Positions 9,062 through 17,657 of a stretch of 61,497 nucleotides of DNA are shown here, piece after piece; position 1 is the stretch's first letter, and every line of letters starts with the position of its first letter. Both the position numbers and the translations under genes were made by a program. The notes below the pieces were generated by a model. That model made no database searches, was not told the origin of the DNA, and saw only the letters and a list, made by a program, of their open reading frames with translations. Source of the DNA: a virus; IMG/VR virus record IMGVR_UViG_3300008258_000001, positions 1 through 61,497 of that record. One strand, given 5' to 3'.

Positions 9062-9778
9062 TTATGTTCGGGTTATGAATCTTATAAAGAGCCACCCGTA
9101 ATCGAGGCCGCCGAGGCGCGGGTTTCGAGGGTTCTCGTGGTGGTGGCCGTGCATCCACTCCCCCGCAGCAGGTAGAAGCCATTCAAGCCACGGTAGGTCT
9201 CGGGCGACCCCACCCCGGTGCGTTGTCACTTGGTGAACGGCCCCCACAAGATGTGTGGTGCCCAATGGTGCTAAATATCCGTACACCAGAAGCTCGACCC
9301 CTCCAAGCGTAAACAACAGCGCAGCCCACCCCAAGATTAACAACAATCCGTACCTATGAGTCACAGCTACCGCCGGGTCTTTAACCAGATGCCGCACTCT
9401 CCAGCCTACCATGGGCACATCCCTGTACCGCTTGTAGATCAGATAGGACAGATCGACACGGTGAGGATCGCCGTCGGTGTCCGCGTGGACATGATGGGTG
9501 GTATGGGCAGCAGCCCACCCTAAAGCGCTGCCCTGCACAGTCAACGTAGAATAAAAAGCAAGCACCCAATGCCAGAACTGTGAGGTTTCAAAAGACCCGT
9601 GTGTAAAGTACCTGTGCAGGCCCACAGAAACTGCCAAGCTGCCGCACACATGCCCCGCAATCCACACCGCGACCCACCAAGGCGCAATTCCCTGAATAAG
9701 CCACGCAAACCCGATAGCGCAAGAAATCACTCCTGCAATATGGGCTACGGGGATCATCCACATTTGCTGCTTAAACAT
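9062..9778 (-). CDS. Fatty-acid (acyl-CoA/acyl-lipid type) desaturase
   Basis: 238 residues with all three histidine clusters of membrane di-iron desaturases: HRYFTH (55-60), HTTHH (92-96) and HGHHH (210-214). Four or more hydrophobic membrane segments surround them (for example residues 8-30, 36-50, 145-165). The family uses O2 and an electron donor to introduce a double bond into an acyl chain in the cytoplasmic membrane. The protein is short for a cellular delta-9 desaturase but keeps every ligand cluster. It lies in the late arm between tail and lysis genes, so it is probably an auxiliary metabolic gene that alters host membrane lipids. Regiospecificity cannot be read. Confidence 0.92.
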   Translation of the reverse strand: MFKQQMWMIPVAHIAGVISCAIGFAWLIQGIAPWWVAVWIAGHVCGSLAVSVGLHRYFTHGSFETSQFWHWVLAFYSTLTVQGSALGWAAAHTTHHVHADTDGDPHRVDLSYLIYKRYRDVPMVGWRVRHLVKDPAVAVTHRYGLLLILGWAALLFTLGGVELLVYGYLAPLGTTHLVGAVHQVTTHRGGVARDLPWLEWLLPAAGEWMHGHHHENPRNPRLGGLDYGWLFIRFITRT

Positions 9779-10226
9779 TATTAAATACCAATCCGTAGGT
9801 TTGTTCAGTGGCTTGAAAACCCGACTGTACGTTCACTGCTTTTATGTACGGATAACAGATCAATACTTTAGTGCCGCCTGTAAAACTATCCCCCGGATTA
9901 AGTCTAAGTGCAGATACATCTGGCAACTTGTTTTTATTAGTACCGGCAGTAATGCAAGCCCAAGTAGTATCCTCAGTAGCAGTCAGGGTGTAGTCCCCGG
10001 CGGAAATGTTTGGTTGTTCCTGTGAAAACCAACCCGGCACACGCGTTGACGTTACCACTCCGTCGCTATCTCTTGTTGCTACAACACGCCCAGATAACCA
10101 AATGCTTATATTGGGATTTTGAGATCTCGGAGTATCTTGAGGAACTTGCCAGCGCCACGTCTGACCCGCTTGCATCCGGCCGAAATACACTACCCAACCA
10201 AAAGCTGATTTAGGCACGAAATTCAT
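9771..10226 (-). CDS. Late structural-region protein, unknown
   Basis: 151 residues, mainly beta (GWVVYFGRMQAGQTWRWQVP, SAGDYTLTATEDTTWACI). The DTTWACITAG...LNPGDSFTGG pattern has a cupin-like feel, without a clear metal site. It overlaps the desaturase start by 8 nt and the upstream gene by 4 nt. It stands among fibre accessory genes, so a virion surface role is plausible. Confidence 0.7.
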   Translation of the reverse strand: MNFVPKSAFGWVVYFGRMQAGQTWRWQVPQDTPRSQNPNISIWLSGRVVATRDSDGVVTSTRVPGWFSQEQPNISAGDYTLTATEDTTWACITAGTNKNKLPDVSALRLNPGDSFTGGTKVLICYPYIKAVNVQSGFQATEQTYGLVFNNV

Positions 10227-10591
10227 GGGAGATTCACCGGCTCAAGTACGGCAACTGTTGATTGCGTTGCAGCCTGCGCATTAGGTACCAAAAAGCTGTA
10301 GTTGACAGGAGTGGCAGTTCGCTTCAACTTTAATAGGTTTATGTTTTTGGCATGGATTTGAGTTAAACCATCCACAAACGCCTGCCCACCATGATGCTCT
10401 ACTAATTTCGCAACAAGATCTTCTTTAGTATTGCCCAAGGCGGCCGGCAAGGTACTGCTACTATCAAGAATCGCAGACCCCGCACCAATTGATGTTTCAA
10501 CACCTTCAGTGGCAGTGAAAATCCAGTCAATAATTACTACATTACCATTCTGGTCAGCTTTAACAGCAGTTATATCAAATTGGGTGTGCAT
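10223..10591 (-). CDS. Late structural-region protein, unknown
   Basis: 122 residues. The first half is a compact beta region (FDITAVKADQNGNVVIIDWI), the second a mixed helix (EDLVAKLVEHHGGQAFVDGL). This layout resembles small proteins found beside tail-fibre genes in phages. No firm family call. Confidence 0.7.
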   Translation of the reverse strand: MHTQFDITAVKADQNGNVVIIDWIFTATEGVETSIGAGSAILDSSSTLPAALGNTKEDLVAKLVEHHGGQAFVDGLTQIHAKNINLLKLKRTATPVNYSFLVPNAQAATQSTVAVLEPVNLP

Positions 10592-10605
10592 GTTAATAGT
10601 CCTAT

Positions 10606-11061
10606 TTATGGCTTTTCTGCGCCATACAAGTTGCTGATGCTGATTTGGCCGGAAGTTGGGACACTGCCGTTGATGTTTACGGTCGTAGAACTGGATCTGG
10701 AGACTTCCCCTTGGTATTCTTCTCTTTCAGGGTTTTTTAAATAAAGTGTAACCCGAATAGTACCTCGGGTGTACGTGTAGTCTCCTATGGTTACCGTTAC
10801 CGTTGAGGCCCCTAAGTAGCCGAGATATACTCGTACGTCGGCCCACCAAATAAAAACATAATCATTTAAATTATTCCAAGACCAATAATAATCCGCTCCA
10901 GATATAGCGTAAGACGGCCCTTCGGTTGTAGTAACCGTTTTTGTACTCGGCACCAGCCCGCCGCCACGGTAATACTCGCTCAGGCTGTGCGGTGCTGTAC
11001 CACCCATTACACCGGCAATGTCGTTGATGCTCAGGGCACCTGATGACGGGAGAACTGCCAT
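10606..11061 (-). CDS. Fibre-associated structural protein
   Basis: 151 residues. The N-terminus LPSSGALSINDIAG...LSEYYRGGGLVP and C-terminus VPTSGQISISNLYGA are the short Ser-Gly-Ile repeats typical of phage tail-fibre and tail-tip decoration proteins. Between them lies a Trp/Tyr-rich beta domain. It begins one base after the S74-type fibre gene ends, so the two products are likely to act together at the fibre. Confidence 0.8.
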   Translation of the reverse strand: MAVLPSSGALSINDIAGVMGGTAPHSLSEYYRGGGLVPSTKTVTTTEGPSYAISGADYYWSWNNLNDYVFIWWADVRVYLGYLGASTVTVTIGDYTYTRGTIRVTLYLKNPEREEYQGEVSRSSSTTVNINGSVPTSGQISISNLYGAEKP

Positions 11062-14000
11062 TTAGCGGGCCTCCAGTTCTTTCACGCGAGCCGAGAGTTC
11101 TTTAATAGCGGCAAACGCTAGTGCGCAGAGTTTTTCGTAATCCACGGCCAAGGTGCCATCTTCGCGTTCACGGACTGCCAACGGGAAGGCTGCTTGGACA
11201 TCCTGCGCCACCACACCAAAGTCAGACTTCTGTACAAAGTAGCCGTCCGCACCGCCCTTAGACTCGATGTATTTGTCCGTCCAGTCAAACAGCTTCCCGC
11301 CAATCGCTTCTACAGCATCAACTGCACGGGGGATATCACGAATGTTTTCTTTGAGCCTACGGTCTGAAGAGTAATAGGCAGTGACGTTGTTGGTTGCGCG
11401 GATCTCTCCAGCAGTCCCAGATGCCGCTGTATCTACGCCTAATGAGTTGACTTGGTAGTTGTTCCCAGTTGCGAGCCCATTGGCGGTAGTCGCCGTTGTC
11501 GCAGTGGCTGCATTACCGCTGATACTCCCCGAACCGGTGATGTATGTGCTCGTGTCCAACGACCACGTGTCTGCGGCGGTCTTTTTAAGAAAACCGGAGG
11601 TTCCGGTCAGACCGGCGATTGCGGTTAGGTCAGCATCAAGCGCTTGTGCATCAGTGATTCCATACCCGGACAGCGTTGTCGGGTTCGTCCCGCCGGTTAC
11701 GCGACCCTTGGCGTCAACCGTCACGCTTTTGTACGTGCCGGCCGTAGCGCCGCTGTTGGCCAGCGTGAGGCTAATTGCCGTAGAGCCTGAGCCGGTGGCG
11801 TCGCCAGAGACCGTGATGCTTTGGTTGCCGGTCAAGTAGCTGTTGGTGTCGAGCGACCAAGTATTTGCTGCGGTCTTCTTCAAGAAACCAGTGGTGCCCG
11901 CCAATCCCGCAATTGCGGTCAGATCGGCGTCGAGCGCTTGTGCATCAGTGATTCCATACCCGGCCAATGTAGTCGGGTTGGTTCCGCCGGTCACGCGCCC
12001 CTTGGCATCGACCGTCACGCTCTTGTACGTGCCGGCCGTAGCGCCACTGTTAGCTAGGGTCAGCGAGATCGAGGTAGCACCCGTGCCGCTCGCGTCGCCG
12101 GTGACCGAGATGCTTTGGTTGCCGGTTATGTACCCACTGGGATTGGCGTTGCTATACGGCGTAAACCCAAGCGCGGTTGTGACTTGGGTCGATGTGAGAG
12201 ACCCGGTGTACGTCGGAAGATCGCCAGACGCGAGGGACGCACCAGAAGTAACTCGGCCTTTAGCGTCGACTGTAACCTTCGGGTAAGTGCCAGCCGTGAC
12301 ACCAGAAGCTGCAAGCGCAACAGAAATGCTTGTGGTTCCAGATCCGGTTGCGTCGCCAGACAGGCTAATGCTTTGGTTGCCTGTGAGGTACGTGCCTGTG
12401 TCCAGCGACCATGTGTCCGCAGCGGTCTTTTTTAGGAAACCGGACGTGCCTGCGAGCGTCGCGATCGCAGTCAAGTCAGCGTCGAGTGGTTGGTATGCAG
12501 TGCTGGCCGTATACGCGGCCGTACCAAGAGTTCCGCCACTACCGATATTCAGCGTAGAGCCGTCAATGCCAGAGAACGTCAGGTTGTTGTTGACCTGAAG
12601 CGTTTTTGCGGTTGTGCCGCCGCCGACGGAGAAACCGGTGGCGTTGGCCGTCAGAGTCAGACCGTTGTAGGTCTTGCCAGTCAGCGAAGTCGGGATATCC
12701 CCGTTGGCGAGTGTGCCCCATGCGGGGGCCGTGGTATTCGTTCCGTCTCCAGTGGACGAAAGGAACTGCTTCGCCGTGGTCGTGTTACCAGCAAGGCGAG
12801 CGTTGGTGTTTGCACCGCTACCGTAGATCAAGTCGCCAAGAGTAGTAACTGGAGATAGCGCATTGAAACCGGCGGCCTTACTGGTAGCACCAGTCCCGCC
12901 GTAAGAAATACCGATCGCACTACCCTGCCATGTGCCGGCGGAGATAGTCCCAACCGTAGCGATCGTAGTGGACCCGACAGAAGGAGCGTACGCAGAAGAA
13001 GCAGTGTAGGCGGCAGACCCGAGGGTGCCGCCCGAGCCGATGTTCAGCGTCGAAGAGTCCGTACCGGACAGCGCCAGCGTGTTGTTGATCGTCAGCGTTT
13101 TGCTGGTTGTGCCGCCGGCAATAGTGAACCCTGTGGCGGCAGCGACCAAAGTCAAACTGTTGTACGTTTTCCCCGTGAGCGCCGTTGGGATGTCGCCGTT
13201 GGCAACGCTGCCCCACGCGGGCGCGGTGGCGTTAGTTCCGTCCCCAGTGGACAAAAGGAACTGCTTCGTCGTGGTCGTATTGCCGGCGAGGCGAGCGTTA
13301 GTGTTGACACCGCTGCCGTAGATCAAATCGCCTGTTGTGGTAACCGGAGACAGTGCGTTAAACGCGGCGGAGGCTGTGACCTGCCCGGTACCGCCTTTTG
13401 CGATCCCGATGGTCGTGGCATTCCACGTGCCGGTGGCAACTGTACCTAGTGTGGTAAGGCTCGTAGATCCAGCCCATGTAGACACGGCCGTGTTCTCGAC
13501 GCTACCGAGCCCGACATCCGACTTGGATACCGCTGACCACGAAGGGGCGGCCCCGTTAGTGCCGTTTCCCGTTTGCGAAAAAAACTGTTTGGTCGTCGTG
13601 GTGTTCGGGGCGAGCAACGTAGTGGTACTGGCACCCGACTGATACGGTACGGACCCAAGAAGGGTAGTGCCGTTGCCGCCAGAAAGGTTCGTAGCGGTCG
13701 TAGCGCTAGTAGCACTAGTTGCAGACCCGGCCGAGCCGTCGATATTTACCCCGTTAAGGGTCAACGACGCTGAACTGCGATTCAAAGCTACAGACGTAGT
13801 TCCAAGGAACATAGTCTGATTGTTAAGCGCCAACGTCCCGGTAGTGGACGGGAAGGTGATTGTGGTCCCGTCGGTACCTGCAAACGTGAGGCTGTTGTTG
13901 AGCGTCAGAGTCTTGGACGTAGTTCCACCGGCTACGGAGAACCCCGTGGCGTTGGACGTAAGCGTCAGACCGTTGTAGCTCTTACCCGTCAGCGCGCCCG

Positions 14001-14877
14001 GGATGTCCGCGTCCACAAGCGTCGATGCAGACCACGTGTCCGCAGCCGTACGGCGAACAAAACCGGTGCCTGTCAGCCCCTCAACACCCGCGAGGTCGTT
14101 GGCAAGACCGATAGTAGGATTGCCAGATACCCCATCACCGTTGGTGACAGTGATACCAGCCACTGGGGCAGTGAGCGATCTGACCGCAGCCGTGCCAGTG
14201 CCAGTACGCGCAACCAAGCCGTTGGCAGAGAGCCCGGCCACTGCCGTAAGATCAGAATCTAGCGGCTGATACCCGGACGACAAGTCAGAAGTAAGAGCGA
14301 TCGTCCCACTAGCATTTGGCGCTGTAAGCGTTCTGGTGTTGCCGGTGGCGATGCCAGACACCTCGAACTTCAACTGCTTCGTTGTATCCGCGTTGTCCTG
14401 AATCGTAGTACCTGAGTCCAGAGACGTCAGGGTAACGCCCGAGATGGTTCCACCGGTAATGTTTACGCTACTGGCGGCCTGCGTAGCCATCGTACCAAGG
14501 CCAAGATTTGTACGAGCAGTAGACGCGTTGGACAAGTCCGAAAGATTGTTGTCCTTCTGCAAAGGCTGCTCGGCGGATGCAGCAGTAAAGCGATTTTCGG
14601 CGTAGCACGTAGTGGTGCCGTTGCGCGCCTTGGCCGTCGTACCATCTTGCGCTCGCTCAATCGTCCAAGCCGTACCAGAAACGGCTGTGACTTTTATAAT
14701 CTCGATGTTTACTTCGACCGCCGGATTCCCGGAAAGCTCGTACAACGTAGCGTAAAAATAGTCGCCGGCAGAAGGTACGGGAAACCCGGTAGAGCTTGCG
14801 ACATTGATGCTAGTTTGCGTGGTGTTGACCGCGCCGGAAACCGTCGTGCTCGCGTTGTTCTTGAACAGCAATGTCAT
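11062..14877 (-). CDS. Long tail fibre with C-terminal S74 chaperone/peptidase domain
   Basis: 1271 residues. About 1,100 residues are Gly/Ser/Thr-rich fibre repeats, including two near-identical 98-residue repeats and two 165-residue repeats. The C-terminus is a classical intramolecular chaperone: SDRRLKENI with the expected Ser 1171 and Lys 1176 dyad, then FGVVAQDVQAAFPLAV and a terminal coiled coil (IKELSARVKELEA). In this family the domain trimerises the fibre, then cuts itself off just before the Ser. The N-terminal 60 residues (ASTTVSGAVNTTQTSINV) look like the virion-binding adaptor. Probable host-receptor fibre. Confidence 0.93.
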   Translation of the reverse strand: MTLLFKNNASTTVSGAVNTTQTSINVASSTGFPVPSAGDYFYATLYELSGNPAVEVNIEIIKVTAVSGTAWTIERAQDGTTAKARNGTTTCYAENRFTAASAEQPLQKDNNLSDLSNASTARTNLGLGTMATQAASSVNITGGTISGVTLTSLDSGTTIQDNADTTKQLKFEVSGIATGNTRTLTAPNASGTIALTSDLSSGYQPLDSDLTAVAGLSANGLVARTGTGTAAVRSLTAPVAGITVTNGDGVSGNPTIGLANDLAGVEGLTGTGFVRRTAADTWSASTLVDADIPGALTGKSYNGLTLTSNATGFSVAGGTTSKTLTLNNSLTFAGTDGTTITFPSTTGTLALNNQTMFLGTTSVALNRSSASLTLNGVNIDGSAGSATSATSATTATNLSGGNGTTLLGSVPYQSGASTTTLLAPNTTTTKQFFSQTGNGTNGAAPSWSAVSKSDVGLGSVENTAVSTWAGSTSLTTLGTVATGTWNATTIGIAKGGTGQVTASAAFNALSPVTTTGDLIYGSGVNTNARLAGNTTTTKQFLLSTGDGTNATAPAWGSVANGDIPTALTGKTYNSLTLVAAATGFTIAGGTTSKTLTINNTLALSGTDSSTLNIGSGGTLGSAAYTASSAYAPSVGSTTIATVGTISAGTWQGSAIGISYGGTGATSKAAGFNALSPVTTLGDLIYGSGANTNARLAGNTTTAKQFLSSTGDGTNTTAPAWGTLANGDIPTSLTGKTYNGLTLTANATGFSVGGGTTAKTLQVNNNLTFSGIDGSTLNIGSGGTLGTAAYTASTAYQPLDADLTAIATLAGTSGFLKKTAADTWSLDTGTYLTGNQSISLSGDATGSGTTSISVALAASGVTAGTYPKVTVDAKGRVTSGASLASGDLPTYTGSLTSTQVTTALGFTPYSNANPSGYITGNQSISVTGDASGTGATSISLTLANSGATAGTYKSVTVDAKGRVTGGTNPTTLAGYGITDAQALDADLTAIAGLAGTTGFLKKTAANTWSLDTNSYLTGNQSITVSGDATGSGSTAISLTLANSGATAGTYKSVTVDAKGRVTGGTNPTTLSGYGITDAQALDADLTAIAGLTGTSGFLKKTAADTWSLDTSTYITGSGSISGNAATATTATTANGLATGNNYQVNSLGVDTAASGTAGEIRATNNVTAYYSSDRRLKENIRDIPRAVDAVEAIGGKLFDWTDKYIESKGGADGYFVQKSDFGVVAQDVQAAFPLAVREREDGTLAVDYEKLCALAFAAIKELSARVKELEAR
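11550..12137. repeat. Two tandem 294-bp coding repeats in the fibre gene
   Basis: The sequence around 11641 recurs at 11935, a 294-bp step equal to 98 codons. The copies differ mostly at third positions. Each encodes a segment with VTVDAKGRVTGGTNP and ALDADLTAIAG. Exact outer limits are approximate. Confidence 0.75.
12500..13490. repeat. Two tandem 495-bp coding repeats in the fibre gene
   Basis: GATCAAGTCGCC at 12826 and GATCAAATCGCC at 13321 mark equivalent points 495 bp (165 codons) apart. Each copy encodes GDLIYGSG, NTNARLAGN and a later STLNIGSGGTLG segment. Limits are approximate. Confidence 0.7.
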
Positions 14878-14878
14878 G

Positions 14879-15190
14879 TCAGTAATCCTTCACACGAACA
14901 ACGAACTCAACTTGTTTAATACGCCCGGCGTTGGAAGTCGCCGTAAGAGTAATCTTGTACTTTAACCCGTCGGTACCGCCGGACAGCCACTGCTTGATCG
15001 TGGTGCCGCTGTCAATCACGAAGGTTGGGCCTAGTGTAAGCCCTGTCGGAGTAACGGCAACACTCAAAGGAGATGGTACTGGCGGGTTGCCAGAAGATAC
15101 CAAAGTGTCGCCGTCGGTGAGGAACTCTGAGAAGTCGACATCATAGTCGAGTGACTCCGCAGGTTGCTTGTAGAAAGTGCCGAGAATCAC
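14879..15190 (-). CDS. Small structural protein upstream of the fibre
   Basis: 103 residues starting MILGTFYKQPAESLDYDVDF and ending in VEFVVRVKDY. It resembles a family of about 100-residue beta-sandwich phage proteins with the pattern DFSEFL...W-L-S-G-G-T-D-G. Such genes are common in the head-tail or fibre regions of podoviruses and siphoviruses. It overlaps the upstream gene by 4 nt. Confidence 0.8.
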   Translation of the reverse strand: MILGTFYKQPAESLDYDVDFSEFLTDGDTLVSSGNPPVPSPLSVAVTPTGLTLGPTFVIDSGTTIKQWLSGGTDGLKYKITLTATSNAGRIKQVEFVVRVKDY

Positions 15191-16149
15191 AGAGTTACCT
15201 CCATGCGCCGGTCAGACGCAGGAACAATCATGAGTCGTTCAACCGGTGCGGGAGCCGCAACCGCGTAGTCAGCCGCCGCCGAGAACGCAACAGCTTCGGC
15301 TACTGTCGTAGCCGACATTCTAAATTTGCTTGCAGCCGACGCCGCGTTTTCTGCGAAAGCCAAGCCGAAAGCCACTAACGGCATCCGCCTACGCAAAGCA
15401 ATCTCGGAACAAAACGCGGTGGCGACCTCTGGGTTTGGGTACGCCAGTCTGAGGCGAACAAGAGTCGGAGTTGACGTGACCGCAGCGGCTGTAGTAAGGG
15501 CCGACCGCCGTAGATTAACCCTCGTCGATACGGACGATACGGCAGTAGCTACGGTCTCTGCATGTGGACTAATGCGCGAAGCGACCGACGCCTGCGAAAC
15601 AACCTGAGCAACGGTCGACGCAGATCGCTGCGGCTTGCGACCGGCGAATGCGCTAGTTGTAGCGGAACACACGACACTGGCAGACCGACGCAACCTCGTG
15701 TCTGCCGATACAAACGGCACGGCGGCCCCGGAGGTAACTGCGGTCTTGAACGTCTTAGCGAACGCAACAGCACTGACGACGGCAGAAGCCTGCTGCTGCG
15801 CAGAAAAACGGTACCGAAGCCCAACGCTCACTTCAGGCCATGCCAGAACTTCTTGAGGCACGGCGGTGACACGAATTTTTGATAGCGCAGTTGCCTGCGT
15901 TACTGCGGAACATGCTGTGGTAGCGCCAAGCTGCATCCGCGCTTTGGCAACTATGTTTGGAGTCGACGCTACAGCATTAGTTGCCGCAGAAGCAGTTCTT
16001 AAAATGTACAGCGAACCACCGATGGTGCCGGATATCTCAACTGTGCCGAGCAGTTGAATTACGCTGAGGCCGGTCTCAGTCGCAGGGAACGATAAGTGAT
16101 TTATCGCACCTGAGTTAATAGGCCCATGGTGGGCGCCGTATTGGCTCAT
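15187..16149 (-). CDS. Repeat-built structural protein
   Basis: 320 residues. After an N-terminal beta domain of about 50 residues, it consists of roughly nine degenerate repeats of 22-27 residues. Each is an Ala/Val/Ser-rich strand pair ending in a basic turn (for example RLRRSASVV, RVNLRRSALTT, RMPLVAFGL). A compositionally related repeat protein lies at 53793-54710. Likely an extended virion fibre or decoration; no enzyme motif. Confidence 0.75.
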   Translation of the reverse strand: MSQYGAHHGPINSGAINHLSFPATETGLSVIQLLGTVEISGTIGGSLYILRTASAATNAVASTPNIVAKARMQLGATTACSAVTQATALSKIRVTAVPQEVLAWPEVSVGLRYRFSAQQQASAVVSAVAFAKTFKTAVTSGAAVPFVSADTRLRRSASVVCSATTSAFAGRKPQRSASTVAQVVSQASVASRISPHAETVATAVSSVSTRVNLRRSALTTAAAVTSTPTLVRLRLAYPNPEVATAFCSEIALRRRMPLVAFGLAFAENAASAASKFRMSATTVAEAVAFSAAADYAVAAPAPVERLMIVPASDRRMEVTL

Positions 16150-16577
16150 TTGATCGTGATAACCAAGCTGCCTTCGGGAACAACAACGCTGTCACCGGTT
16201 CCAATCAAACGAGCGCTGGACAACACCCCGGAGTACAAGATGTTGCCATCCCCCCTTACGGCGCTGTCCCAAATAGCCCAGTTCGTGATCAACTGTGCGG
16301 CAGCACCTGTCGAGGCTGGAAACGTAACGGCGGACCCGTTCGTCACAACAATGTCGACGTTGCCGTCAACCGTCTCGGCGGAAACGTCGGCTGTCAAACT
16401 GTTTAGCGCCCGCCTAGCGTACCCAGCATAATCGGCTTCTGTGCCGTATGTTGCGTCGCTGGGTGCGCCAGAATGAAGGGCCAAGTACAGAGTCGTAGGA
16501 GCAACAAGAGACTCCCGCACGGGGTTCAACGTGCTGTTAAACAGCCCAAGAGCTAGGTACTTGGATAGTCCGGCCAT
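16146..16577 (-). CDS. Tail-fibre-like structural protein (paralogue 1)
   Basis: 143 residues with the pattern FNSTL...LYLALHSGAPSDATYGTEADY, then FPASTGAA, WAIWDSA, ILYSGVLSSAR and a closing GSLVITIK. This is a recognisable phage structural family. It is clearly paralogous to the product of the next gene upstream (16579-17007), with all blocks in the same order. Confidence 0.85.
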   Translation of the reverse strand: MAGLSKYLALGLFNSTLNPVRESLVAPTTLYLALHSGAPSDATYGTEADYAGYARRALNSLTADVSAETVDGNVDIVVTNGSAVTFPASTGAAAQLITNWAIWDSAVRGDGNILYSGVLSSARLIGTGDSVVVPEGSLVITIK

Positions 16578-16578
16578 T

Positions 16579-17007
16579 TTAGGTCAGCGAGATGGACAGT
16601 TGACTAGCGGGAATAACCACAACGTCACCTGATTGAACCGAGCGACTTGAGGACAGCGACCCCGAGTACATCAAATATGCGCCGGTTCCAAGACTCTGGT
16701 CAGACCAGATAGCCCAGTGAGTAACAGTTTGGGTCGTGCCCGTGGACGCAGGAAAGTTGATATCCGCAGTATTGGTCGCCGTGATGGTCTGCTCAGGGGC
16801 AGTACCGGTCGTGGAGGACGTCATCACGGAGGCAATGTTGACCCTAGCATAGCCAGAGTACGTGGCCTCGTTACCGGCCGAATTATCGTCCGGTGCTGCG
16901 GTGTGCAGCGACATCCAAACGCCGGGCTTGGCGGTCAGACTAGTGCGTGAGGACGCCAACGTGGCGTCGAAAATTTGCTGCGCGAGGGCTTTGGAAAAAC
17001 CGGGCAT
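16579..17007 (-). CDS. Tail-fibre-like structural protein (paralogue 2)
   Basis: 142 residues. Same block order as its neighbour: VWMSLHTAAPDDNSAGNEAT, YSGYARV, FPASTGTT, HWAIWSDQ, LMYSGSLSSSRSVQSGD and SQLSISLT. The two genes are separated by 1 nt and probably arose by tandem duplication, perhaps to form a hetero-oligomer or different sites on the virion. Confidence 0.85.
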   Translation of the reverse strand: MPGFSKALAQQIFDATLASSRTSLTAKPGVWMSLHTAAPDDNSAGNEATYSGYARVNIASVMTSSTTGTAPEQTITATNTADINFPASTGTTQTVTHWAIWSDQSLGTGAYLMYSGSLSSSRSVQSGDVVVIPASQLSISLT

Positions 17008-17015
17008 GATGGCTC

Positions 17016-17657
17016 CTATGGGTGCCGAGGTTGAACTCGCAACGAGGCGACCGTTAGTGCCTTGTTAGCGTCGATTTTAGCCTTCGTTGCCTCGACGCGG
17101 TACATTTTTTCGCGCGCCATAGAAGCATCGGGGCTAGTGAAAGGCTGATTTGGGATTGCGTACACGCGGGAAAGCGCTCCGCTCACCAAACCATCGAAAT
17201 ACCGCTCCATCATCTCTCTGTCTGCACTGTTGGCAGTGCGTTTAGGAGCGATGGCGACGGTAAGAACTAGAGAGGCCGCATCAGTGTCTTTCGGCACTGG
17301 GCTCAGAACTACTTCAGCAGCGTTGTCATGGCTAAACGCCTGCGGCGTCCCGGACATGCTGCTAAGGTTCTTGAACTGAAAACGGTTCTTGGTCGAAAAA
17401 CCCATCGGCCATAGCGGAGAATCGTTATACCACGCCGCCACAACCGAAATCGGCTCGGTGCCGTTAGGCACTTCGACTTGGTACGAAGCCTCGCCCGCTG
17501 CGACATCCATCGGGTCGCTGGTGTACTTCCACCAGTGCGTACGGCGGCAAAAGTCGATACACGTCAGCTTCACCGCGTGCTGCGCCACGTGCTCGGGGCA
17601 GTGCGGCGCGTACATGATGACGTCCCGCACGAGACTGCTGTAGTCCTGCATCGTCAT
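17016..17657 (-). CDS. Head-tail adaptor/connector protein 2
   Basis: 213 residues. Starts with a helical segment (YSSLVRDVIMYAPHCPEHVAQ) and has a Trp-rich turn (RRTHWWKYTSDPM), a beta core, then a C-terminal helical half (ERYFDGLVSGALSRVYAI). This helix-beta-helix arrangement fits adaptor proteins that sit below the portal ring. It overlaps the first adaptor gene by 4 nt, which supports a joint role. Confidence 0.75.
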   Translation of the reverse strand: MTMQDYSSLVRDVIMYAPHCPEHVAQHAVKLTCIDFCRRTHWWKYTSDPMDVAAGEASYQVEVPNGTEPISVVAAWYNDSPLWPMGFSTKNRFQFKNLSSMSGTPQAFSHDNAAEVVLSPVPKDTDAASLVLTVAIAPKRTANSADREMMERYFDGLVSGALSRVYAIPNQPFTSPDASMAREKMYRVEATKAKIDANKALTVASLRVQPRHP

